Made by a program: the position numbers and the translations under genes. This document shows, piece by piece, positions 35,245 through 41,792 of a DNA stretch of 64,000 bases; positions within the stretch are counted from its first letter, which is position 1; the number at the start of each line of letters is the position of its first letter. The notes below the pieces were generated by a model. That model saw only the letters and a program-made list of their open reading frames with translations, did no database searches and had not been told where the DNA came from. The stretch covers positions 5,002,501 to 5,066,500 of the forward strand of contig NZ_CP066801.1 of NCBI RefSeq assembly GCF_016598575.1. Reading direction: 5' to 3'. Source of the stretch: Streptomyces sp. HSG2. Its GTDB lineage: Bacteria > Actinomycetota > Actinomycetes > Streptomycetales > Streptomycetaceae.

Positions 35245-37652
35245 TCCGCGACACCCTCGTCGTCGACACCCCCACATCCGTGGAAACCCCGCACGCGGTC
35301 GGGCCCGCCCTCGCCCGCATCGCCGGGCTCCCCGCCCGCGCCGTCGCGCCCCTCGCGGCGAACGACATCGCCCACCTTCTCGACGGGGTCGCCGCCGCCC
35401 GGACGGAGCTGGCCTCGCTGGGCCCGACCGTCTCCGACCTGCTCTACGTCGCCGTGCCCCTGATGGGGACCCCGACCGAGCGCCGGTCCTGCCTGCGCTG
35501 GCGGCGCGCCGCGCACGCCGCCGACCCGGTGGCGGTCTCCGCCGAACTCTCCGCCGTCGTCGCGGAGGTCCTCCGCCGGGCCGGCGTTGACCCCGAGCCG
35601 CCGCGGCGCTGGACGCGGGTCGCGGACCGGCTGCTGTCCCTCAGGGCCGGCCTGGCCGACGCCGTGCCCACGACACGCGCCACGCAGGAACGGGCGCTGC
35701 GCACGCTCATGACGGAGCCGGTCGTCGCCCGAGGACTGTCGGTGGTCACGCCGATGTTCTTCGCCCGGACCACCAAAGACCGTCCGCTGGACCGTGGTGA
35801 ACGCGTCACCGCCTACGGATACGCCGTACGCACCGCCCTGAAGACCAGCCCCCTGTCGTCGCTGACGGATGTGACGGTGCCCGGCGCGGACCACGGGCCG
35901 CGGGTACGCGTGGGTCTCCACCCGCTGACCGTCCGGACGCTGCTGCACGCGGCGGCCCCCCGGCCGGAGGTGCGCGACCGGCTGGTCTGGCGCCCCAACG
36001 ACGCCCTCGGGGGCACGGGCGACACCGCGCGGCTCAGCGTGCCGCTGTGGACCGTCAACGAGGGATGGGCCTGGGCCCACGAGGAGACCGTGGAGGTCCG
36101 CGACCGCCCCGACCTGACGGCGTTGCCGGCCGGCCCCGAGACCGCCGCCCCCGGCGGGATGCCCGCCGAGCGCCTTGAACGCCACCTGGCGAGCGGGCTC
36201 CTCCTCGTCGACGACCCCTGCCCGCCCGAAGAGATCGTCCCCTGGCTGACCGCCCTGCTGGCGGACGCCCCGGACCCCGACGGCCGCGAGGCCGCCGCCC
36301 GACTCGACGAGGTGTCCCACCACCTGGCGCGTGTGGCCGACGGCACCCCACCCGAGCGCGCCGAGGCCCTGCGCGGCGTGCGAACCGCCCTGGCCGCCGC
36401 ACTCGACGCGCTGGGAGCGCCCGACGCGTGGCCGCTGGAGGACGTCACCTTGGTCTACGAGGACCGGGCCGGAACCACCGACGCCGCCCCGCCGGACGGC
36501 CGGGCCCGCCGGGCCGTGCTCCGGCACGCCGAGGCCGCCTGCGCGTCACTGCGGGTGTCCGACGAGTACCAGGCGCTCACCGACGCCTTCGTCGCCCGCT
36601 TCGGCGACGGCGGGGTGTGCCGTGACGTGTTCGGCTTCTGCCGGGACATCGCCGAGTCCGCCGTTCCCGTGCCGATCTCCGAGGCGCGCCGACCCGCCCA
36701 CGCGGGCCGGTCCGCTTGCCTTCCGTCCGTCTCCCTGCTGTTCCAACTCGCCGACGGCGGCCAGGACGGCCCCCTGGTCGTCGTCAACCAGATCTCCTCC
36801 GGCAGCGGCGCTCTCGCGGCGCGGTTCCACCGCCTGATCGACGGCGCCGAGCGCAACGGCTTCGCCGACCGCCTCCGGGACTGGGCGACCACGCTCCACC
36901 CGGGCGCGGAGTGCCTGGAGTTCCTGCCCGCGCGCGAGGTCAGCCCTCTCCAGGCGGACAGCGCCGGGCTGCTGCCGGCCCTGCGCTGGCCGGGCACCCC
37001 TCGCCCGCACGGACCCGGCACCGAGCCGACGGAACTCGAACTCGCGCACGACCCCGAGCGCCACGCGCTGGAGTTGCGACGCCCCGGAGGCGCCCCGGTC
37101 GCCCCGGTCTACCTGGGAACCGTCCCGCGCCACCTCGTCGGTGGCGGCGCCCGGGTGCTGCTGACCCTGGTGGACCCGTGGTGGCTTCCCCCCGGCAACG
37201 CCGACGGCGTGCGCACCGACGGGCCGGTGAGTCGAGGCCACGGACACTTCCCCCGGCGGACCCGCGGGCGCGCCGTGGTGCGTCGCGCCCACTGGCGCTG
37301 CGACGGCTCCGAGGTCCCCCGGCGCCGCGCCGACGAGGACTGGCCCGGGTTCCTGGAGCGCGTGGACGACTGGCGACGGTCCCTGGGCATGCCCGCCGAG
37401 GTCTACGTCCGCCGGGACACCGGCTTCCCCCGCCGCGACGCCCTCCGCAAACCCCTGTGGGTCGCCTTCGCCTCCCCCGTGGGACTGGAGGCCCTCCATC
37501 GGATGACCGAACGCCCGGGGGAGCCGGTGGTCTTCACCGAGTGCCTACCCGGCCGGGCCGACCCCACCGGTCGCGCCGGCGGCGGGGAACGTGTCGCGGA
37601 ACACTGCCTGCACGTCGCCCTCACCGGCCCCACGAGCCCGGGAGCGGAGTGA
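35241..37652 (+). CDS. LanB-type dehydratase, glutamylation domain, cluster A
   Basis: An 803-residue protein of the lantibiotic dehydratase N-terminal family. The conserved YAVRTALKTSPLSSLTD segment (about residues 193-209) corresponds to the KTSPFSxxT motif of NisB/TbtB. Long C-terminal segments carry LPSVSLLFQLADGG, VVNQISSGSGALAARFHR and GFPRRDALRKPLWVAFASP, as in LanB proteins. These enzymes use glutamyl-tRNA to glutamylate Ser/Thr in a precursor. The elimination domain is absent and is supplied by the gene 1 bp downstream, the split arrangement of thiopeptide and goadsporin pathways. Confidence 0.87.
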   Translation: MIRDTLVVDTPTSVETPHAVGPALARIAGLPARAVAPLAANDIAHLLDGVAAARTELASLGPTVSDLLYVAVPLMGTPTERRSCLRWRRAAHAADPVAVSAELSAVVAEVLRRAGVDPEPPRRWTRVADRLLSLRAGLADAVPTTRATQERALRTLMTEPVVARGLSVVTPMFFARTTKDRPLDRGERVTAYGYAVRTALKTSPLSSLTDVTVPGADHGPRVRVGLHPLTVRTLLHAAAPRPEVRDRLVWRPNDALGGTGDTARLSVPLWTVNEGWAWAHEETVEVRDRPDLTALPAGPETAAPGGMPAERLERHLASGLLLVDDPCPPEEIVPWLTALLADAPDPDGREAAARLDEVSHHLARVADGTPPERAEALRGVRTALAAALDALGAPDAWPLEDVTLVYEDRAGTTDAAPPDGRARRAVLRHAEAACASLRVSDEYQALTDAFVARFGDGGVCRDVFGFCRDIAESAVPVPISEARRPAHAGRSACLPSVSLLFQLADGGQDGPLVVVNQISSGSGALAARFHRLIDGAERNGFADRLRDWATTLHPGAECLEFLPAREVSPLQADSAGLLPALRWPGTPRPHGPGTEPTELELAHDPERHALELRRPGGAPVAPVYLGTVPRHLVGGGARVLLTLVDPWWLPPGNADGVRTDGPVSRGHGHFPRRTRGRAVVRRAHWRCDGSEVPRRRADEDWPGFLERVDDWRRSLGMPAEVYVRRDTGFPRRDALRKPLWVAFASPVGLEALHRMTERPGEPVVFTECLPGRADPTGRAGGGERVAEHCLHVALTGPTSPGAE

Positions 37653-37653
37653 C

Positions 37654-38508
37654 ATGAACACCTCTGAATGGTTGTACGCGCGGCTTCACCACACCGGCCA
37701 CCGGGACGGCGAACTCCTGCTCACCACCATCGTCCCGCAATGGGTGGCCGCGGCGCGCCGACTCGGCGCCGCCCGGTGGTTCTTCATCCGCTACGCCGAC
37801 GCGGGCGGCCCCCACCTCCGGCTGCGGTTCCAGGGCGACCCGGCGACCATGGACGCCTGCTGGGCGGCGGGCCGTGACCTGTGGCGGGGGCACGACCACC
37901 GACGCACCGCCTCGGGCGAGGTGCGACGACTGCACCCCTCGGCCGAGAACCTCCTCCCCCGGCACGGCCGTCGACACCTCTCCCTCGGCGTGTACGGCAG
38001 GGAGCACCACTACTACGGGTCGCCGGCCGCCACCGAGATCGCCGAGGGCGTCTTCGAGGAGAGCAGTCGCGTCGCGCTGGAGGCGGTGCGGACCACGGGA
38101 GACGATCGCTCGGCCCGGGCTCTGCTGGCCGTCTCCTTCCTCCAAGCCTGCACCGGCGCCCTCGGCCCCCAACAGAGGGACCGGGTGTGGCGCCTGCACT
38201 GGCAGCACTGGACGTCCGCGGAGGCCGGCGATCCCACGCTGCTGCGTCGCACGGAGGAGCAGGCGGGTCGCTGGACTCGGGCCCTGAGGTCCCGGACCCC
38301 CGATCCCGTCGCGACGGAGCCCCTCCGACGCCTGGCGGACCGGGTGGTCGACGGAGTCCACCGGGCCTTGGCGGCGGACCGCGAGGCGGTGGCGTCCCGG
38401 CTGCTGCTGATGCACATGCACATGACCCTCAACCGGCTGGGCTTCCTCCCCCTGGAGGAGGCGCTGCTCGGGCGCGCGGCGCGGGAGACCGCACCGGCAC
38501 CGCCCTGA
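37654..38508 (+). CDS. Thiopeptide-type/SpaB_C elimination-domain protein, cluster A
   Basis: A 284-residue protein like the C-terminal half of NisB. It has DAGGPHLRLRFQGDP, in which the two Arg match residues needed for glutamate elimination, YGREHHYYGSPAATEIAEGV, and a final HMHMTLNRLG that matches the H-x-x-NR motif. It should release glutamate from glutamylated Ser/Thr to give dehydroalanine or dehydrobutyrine. Pyridine-forming cycloaddition enzymes share this fold, so a [4+2] role cannot be excluded by eye. It ends 153 bp before the precursor genes, with a hairpin between. Confidence 0.82.
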   Translation: MNTSEWLYARLHHTGHRDGELLLTTIVPQWVAAARRLGAARWFFIRYADAGGPHLRLRFQGDPATMDACWAAGRDLWRGHDHRRTASGEVRRLHPSAENLLPRHGRRHLSLGVYGREHHYYGSPAATEIAEGVFEESSRVALEAVRTTGDDRSARALLAVSFLQACTGALGPQQRDRVWRLHWQHWTSAEAGDPTLLRRTEEQAGRWTRALRSRTPDPVATEPLRRLADRVVDGVHRALAADREAVASRLLLMHMHMTLNRLGFLPLEEALLGRAARETAPAPP

Positions 38509-38540
38509 CGAGGCCCCCTCCTCGGGAGCCCCCTCGTTCC

Positions 38541-38570
38541 CCTCCGGAGTCCGCCACCGCGGACCGGAGG
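38541..38570 (+). terminator. Stem-loop between cluster A enzymes and precursors
   Basis: CCTCCGG (38541-38547) pairs with CCGGAGG (38564-38570), and inside it TCCGC (38550-38554) pairs with GCGGA (38559-38563); a 2-nt bulge separates the stems. It may end the enzyme transcript or set a processing point so that precursor mRNA is more abundant. Confidence 0.5.
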
Positions 38571-38661
38571 CGGGGCCCCGAGACCACGAGCCCGGCGCAC
38601 ACCCGGTGCGCCGTCCCGGTCGCCTCGACCGGAACCCGACGATCACGAAGGGACCAAGCCC

Positions 38662-38826
38662 ATGAACGACCTGGACCTCCGCCTGGAGCAGGAAGCACCC
38701 GAGATCGAGGTTCTGCCCGACACCCACTCGGCGGGCTCCTGCGCCGGATCCCTCAGCACCGCCGGTTCCTTCTCCTGCCCGGGAGGATCCGTCGGCAGCG
38801 TGGGCTCCGCGAGCAGCTCGGGCTGA
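38662..38826 (+). CDS. RiPP precursor peptide A1
   Basis: A 54-residue peptide. The acidic leader begins MNDLDLRLEQEAPEIEVLP and ends around HSAG (residue 25). The 29-residue core is Ser/Gly-rich with two Cys and contains SCPGGS at 38-43. It shares with the next three genes the pattern LxLxQE, PE(I/L)E(V/P)LP, a fixed LP-x3-(S/A)-(A/P)-G spacing and an S-(C/T)-P motif 12-13 residues after that Gly. The leader should bind the RRE domains of cluster A; core Cys/Ser/Thr become azoles or dehydro residues. GAAGGGA precedes the ATG. The cleavage site is inferred from the family pattern. Confidence 0.85.
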   Translation: MNDLDLRLEQEAPEIEVLPDTHSAGSCAGSLSTAGSFSCPGGSVGSVGSASSSG

Positions 38827-38860
38827 CCGTCGCGTGCTCGTCCGAGCGCGCCCCAAGGCC

Positions 38861-38900
38861 GGCCCGTACCGGGCCGCACCGGTCCCCTCTCGCGGGGGAC
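38861..38900 (+). terminator. Two stem-loops after precursor A1
   Basis: GGCCCG (38861-38866) pairs with CGGGCC (38870-38875), and GTCCCC (38882-38887) with GGGGAC (38895-38900). Together they could separate or stabilise the A1 transcript ahead of A2. Confidence 0.5.
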
Positions 38901-38934
38901 GAACATCCGCAAGGTGAAGAAGAGGAGATACGCC

Positions 38935-39093
38935 GTGAACGAACTCGATCTGCGCCTGGAGCAGGAGCCGCTGGAACTGGAGGTGCTCCCCGAGGAGTAC
39001 TCCGCTGGCAACGTGTCCTGCGCCGCCACCGTGGGGTCCGGCTCCTGCCCCGCGATGACCTGGGGCACCGCGAGCACCCTGAGCTCGAAGTAG
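38935..39093 (+). CDS. RiPP precursor peptide A2
   Basis: A 52-residue peptide with GTG start and AGAGGAGA ribosome site. The leader MNELDLRLEQEPLELEVLP is nearly that of A1. After YSAG (residue 25) the 27-residue core contains two Cys, one Trp and one Met, with SCPAMT at 37-42. It is the only core of the set with an aromatic side chain and a C-terminal Lys, so its product should differ in UV and charge. Confidence 0.85.
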   Translation: MNELDLRLEQEPLELEVLPEEYSAGNVSCAATVGSGSCPAMTWGTASTLSSK

Positions 39094-39111
39094 TCGGTGC
39101 CGCCGGACGGT

Positions 39112-39134
39112 GGCCCCGATCCGGGTGAGGGGCC
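39112..39134 (+). terminator. Stem-loop after precursor A2
   Basis: GGCCCC (39112-39117) pairs with GGGGCC (39129-39134) around an 11-nt loop in the A2-A3 spacer. It is weaker than the hairpins after A3 and A4. Confidence 0.4.
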
Positions 39135-39201
39135 CCGTCCTCCCATCGTCCACAAGCCCGTCCCCACACCGCACAGCCGCAGTCAAGGAAAGGAGAGACC
39201 C

Positions 39202-39372
39202 GTGTCGGACATCCACGACCTCGAACTCGTTCTGGAGCAGGAGCGGCCGGAACTGGAGCCGCTGCCCGCCGCCCAGGCGCCCGGCAGCACCCTGGGCAGC
39301 GCCAGCAGCATCAGCTGCGCGTCCTGCCCGGCGGGATCGATCAGCAGCGCCGGTACGGCCGGCAGCCACTGA
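39202..39372 (+). CDS. RiPP precursor peptide A3
   Basis: A 56-residue peptide with GTG start and GGAAAGGAGAG ribosome site. The leader has LELVLEQERPELEPLP, then QAPG at 25-28. The 28-residue core carries two Cys close together (ISCASCPAGS, SCP at 41-43) and ends SSAGTAGSH. The SSAGTA string is shared with A4, pointing to a recent duplication of these two. Confidence 0.85.
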   Translation: MSDIHDLELVLEQERPELEPLPAAQAPGSTLGSASSISCASCPAGSISSAGTAGSH

Positions 39373-39378
39373 AGCCCG

Positions 39379-39404
39379 CGCGGCCGGTCCCCTGACCGGC
39401 CGCG
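39379..39404 (+). terminator. Perfect 10-bp stem-loop after precursor A3
   Basis: CGCGGCCGGT (39379-39388) pairs with ACCGGCCGCG (39395-39404) around a 6-nt loop, beginning 6 bp after the A3 stop. It is the position and strength expected of a terminator or RNA 3' cap. Confidence 0.6.
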
Positions 39405-39460
39405 ACGCCCCCACCATCCGGTGGACGCCCGTCCACCGGCTCCGACCCAGGAGGATCACC

Positions 39461-39649
39461 ATGTCCGAGATCACCTTCGACGGCACCACGCCGGAGCTCG
39501 ACCTCAGCCTGGCCCAGGAACTGCCCGAGCTGGAGGTCCTGCCCTCCGCGCACGCCCCGGGCAGCACCGCGGGGACCGCCGGCACCGGTAGCTCCATCTC
39601 CACGCCGTCCGGCACCTTCAGCAGCGCCGGTACGGCCAGCAGCGCCTGA
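39461..39649 (+). CDS. RiPP precursor peptide A4, cysteine-free
   Basis: A 62-residue peptide with CAGGAGGATCACC before ATG. The leader has an N-terminal extension, then LDLSLAQELPELEVLP and HAPG at 31-34. The 28-residue core has no Cys: it is Ser/Thr/Gly/Ala with one Ile, Phe and Pro, and STPSGT (47-52) replaces the SCPxGS of its paralogues. If it is a substrate of the same enzymes, any azoles must be oxazoles or methyloxazoles and the rest dehydro residues. It could instead be a decoy or degenerate copy, but the leader is intact. Confidence 0.82.
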   Translation: MSEITFDGTTPELDLSLAQELPELEVLPSAHAPGSTAGTAGTGSSISTPSGTFSSAGTASSA

Positions 39650-39690
39650 TCACGACCGGGTCCGGGTCCGGCCGCCCTGCCTGTCGGGCG

Positions 39691-39717
39691 GTCCGACCCG
39701 GCCCGGTCGGGTCGGAC
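39691..39717 (+). terminator. Stem-loop closing the cluster A precursor block
   Basis: GTCCGACCCG (39691-39700) pairs perfectly with CGGGTCGGAC (39708-39717) around 7 nt, 42 bp after the A4 stop. It probably ends the + strand transcript before the convergent amidohydrolase gene. Confidence 0.6.
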
Positions 39718-40073
39718 GCGGGTGAACCGGGCCGTGCCGTCGTGCGCGGTCCCGGTCCGCCCGACGGTTCGGCCCGGGGCGCCGGGGGGCGACGGTCCGT
39801 ACGGGACCGGTCCGTCGTCCCCGCCCCGGGCCGCGCCGACGCGCGCGCGGTGTCCACGCCCCCGTGATCGGGCGGGTCGTGGGCACCGCGCTCGTCGTGG
39901 GCCCGGGTCGCGGAGCGCGATGGTCACGGCGGGCCGCCCGGCACGACCGAAGCGGACTCACTCCGTCGTCCCGCCTGTCGCGGCCCGCGCGGCAGCACCT
40001 CCGGCGGGATTCGAGGAGGTACTTCAAGCCGAGACGCGACCCGCGCACCTTCGACGCCCCCGCCGCGACGTGT
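39718..40073. other. 356-bp spacer between convergent transcripts
   Basis: No convincing gene is seen on either strand; frames are Arg/Pro-rich. It lies between the A4 terminator and the 3' end of the leftward M20 gene, so it needs no promoter. A further precursor was looked for (LDL...LEVLP leader pattern) and not found. Confidence 0.4.
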
Positions 40074-41366
40074 TCAGCGGGTCGCGGCCGGGCCCAGCAG
40101 GGTCAGCGCCGCGGTGGTCAGCGCCGTCGTGGCCGAGGGCAGGGCGGTGGGCAGGTGCGGCGCGAAGCGCGGCGAGTGGTTGGACGGGAGACGGGACAGC
40201 CGCTCGGCGGTGTCGGCGCCGGGGGTCGAGGCCCACTGACGCGGCCCCACCACACCGACCATCCAGTAGCCCAACGGCACCCCGGGGCAGCCGTGGAGGT
40301 CGCGCCCGGCGTCGCCGTACAGCGCGAAGTCCTCGGTGGCCATCGAGGGACCCCAGAGCGTCACGCGTTCGGCGCCGAGGACCCGTCGGTGCGCCTCGCG
40401 CACGGCGGTGGTCAGCCGGGCGTCCGGGAGCGTCGCGGGGGAGCGGGACACCTCGGTGATCTCCGGATCGCGCGGACAGCCCGAGGCCACCGCCTCGGCC
40501 CGCACCACGCGCCGTACGGCCGACACCGCCCGGTCCAGCGAGGCGGGGGAGAGGGCGCGCACGGTGACGCCCAACTCGGCCCGGTCCGGGACGACGGAGC
40601 TGTGCGAGCCGGCGTGGAACCGACCCACCGTGATCGTGGTCTGTTCGGCGGGCGCGCACTCGCGGGACACGATGCCCTGAAGACGCGTCACCACCGCCGA
40701 GGCGGCCAGGACCGGGTCCACCGTGAGGTGCGGAGCGCCGGCGTGTCCGCCCCGACCGTGCAGGGTGACGGCGAGTTCGACGCCACCGGCCAGCACCGGT
40801 TGCCCGTGGCCGTGCGCGACCATGCCGGCCAGCAGGGGAGCCGTGTGCTGGGCCAGGACCGCGTCCGGGCGCCCGAAGCGGCCGTAGAGGCCGGCCTCCA
40901 GCATCGCGCGGGCCCCCGTCAGCGTTTCCTCGGCGGGCTGCCCCACGACGACCACCGTGCCGCTCCAGTGGCCCCGGGAGCGGGCCAGCAGCGTCGCCGC
41001 GCCGACCAACGCCGCCAAGTGCAGGTCGTGTCCGCAGGCGTGAGTGTGCGGACCCTCGGCCGCGTAGGGCAGCCCGGTCCGCTCTTCGATCGGCAGGGCG
41101 TCCAACTCGGCCCGCAGGTAGATCCGGGGCCCCGACCCGTTCGCGAGCGTCCCCACGATCCCGTGGCCGCCCACGCCCGAGGTCGTGACGTATCCCTCCG
41201 CCTTCAGCGCCGCCGCGACACGGGCGGCCGTCCACTCCTCCTCTCCCGAGGGTTCGGGATGGCGATGCAGGTCCATCGCGAGGACGGTGAGAGGGCGCAG
41301 CACCGCCTCGAGATGGCCGAGGACGGTGGTGTGCCGGTCGAGGGGGACACGGGCCGTTTCGCTCAC
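40074..41366 (-). CDS. M20-family metal-dependent amidohydrolase between the two RiPP clusters
   Basis: A 430-residue amidohydrolase/aminoacylase-type protein. Metal-binding and catalytic segments include DLHRHPEPSGEE, RAELDALPIEERTGLPYAAE, THACGHDLHLAALVGA and QPAEETLTGARAM; a dimerisation region follows (GRGGHAGAPHLTVDPV). Members cleave N-acyl or amide bonds of small substrates. GTG 41366 is used; a start 18 codons upstream is possible. It is divergent from precursor B with 170 bp between. It might trim a peptide terminus or confer self-protection, but nothing in the sequence proves involvement in the RiPP pathway. Confidence 0.82.
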   Translation of the reverse strand: MSETARVPLDRHTTVLGHLEAVLRPLTVLAMDLHRHPEPSGEEEWTAARVAAALKAEGYVTTSGVGGHGIVGTLANGSGPRIYLRAELDALPIEERTGLPYAAEGPHTHACGHDLHLAALVGAATLLARSRGHWSGTVVVVGQPAEETLTGARAMLEAGLYGRFGRPDAVLAQHTAPLLAGMVAHGHGQPVLAGGVELAVTLHGRGGHAGAPHLTVDPVLAASAVVTRLQGIVSRECAPAEQTTITVGRFHAGSHSSVVPDRAELGVTVRALSPASLDRAVSAVRRVVRAEAVASGCPRDPEITEVSRSPATLPDARLTTAVREAHRRVLGAERVTLWGPSMATEDFALYGDAGRDLHGCPGVPLGYWMVGVVGPRQWASTPGADTAERLSRLPSNHSPRFAPHLPTALPSATTALTTAALTLLGPAATR

Positions 41367-41536
41367 CCGGCCATGCTCGGGGGCGGCGACGGACGACCGC
41401 TGACCGTTCACTGTCACCCCGCCGGCATGGACTGGCAGTGACATGACAGTCGCAAGCGGTCCGCGGCGCCGGCGGCGGCCGGTGCAATGGAGCAACCGCC
41501 CCGGGACGAGCCCGGGTGGAGCACCCTGGAGTGATC

Positions 41537-41713
41537 ATGGCTGACAAGTCGACCCTGGCCGCCCTCGCCGACGAGATCCTGGAGCTGGAGTCGGAGACCT
41601 TCGAGATCTCGGACTACTCGGACGCCAGCGAGGTCGTGCTCGCCGGTTCCACGAGCTGCTCGTCCACCTCGACCTGCTCCTCCACCACCAGCACCACCTC
41701 CTGCAGCGCCTGA
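41537..41713 (+). CDS. Thiopeptide-type RiPP precursor peptide B
   Basis: A 58-residue peptide. The leader (1-37) is acidic, with EILELESETFEISDYSDASE closely resembling the LEIS(D/E)-type leader of thiostrepton and nosiheptide precursors, and ends VVLAG. The 21-residue core that follows has 10 Ser, 7 Thr, 3 Cys and a C-terminal Ala, with no hydrophobic or charged side chain. Fully modified it would be an almost continuous azole/dehydro chain. GGAGTGATC precedes ATG 41537. It is convergent with the cluster B operon, across a 14-bp hairpin. Pairing with cluster B enzymes is inferred from proximity. Confidence 0.88.
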   Translation: MADKSTLAALADEILELESETFEISDYSDASEVVLAGSTSCSSTSTCSSTTSTTSCSA

Positions 41714-41729
41714 CCGGGCGTTCCCGGCG

Positions 41730-41763
41730 GCGTCGGCGCCCGGCTCCGGCCGGGCGCCGACGC
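41730..41763. terminator. 14-bp perfect stem-loop between precursor B and operon B
   Basis: GCGTCGGCGCCCGG (41730-41743) pairs with CCGGGCGCCGACGC (41750-41763) around 6 nt. It lies 16 bp after the precursor B stop and 29 bp from the operon B stop, so it can end both convergent transcripts. Confidence 0.7.
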
Positions 41764-41792
41764 ACGTCGCCCACCTCCGGCGACGCGCCGCC

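Noticed and set aside
38662..39649. Treating the four precursor genes as a DNA tandem repeat
   Set aside because: Similarity is at the peptide level in leaders and the core landmark; spacers and codons differ, so they are diverged paralogues.
40074..41366. Claiming the M20 enzyme as the leader peptidase
   Set aside because: M20 enzymes act on small substrates, and the PqqD-M50 proteins are better candidates; kept only as a possible trimming enzyme.
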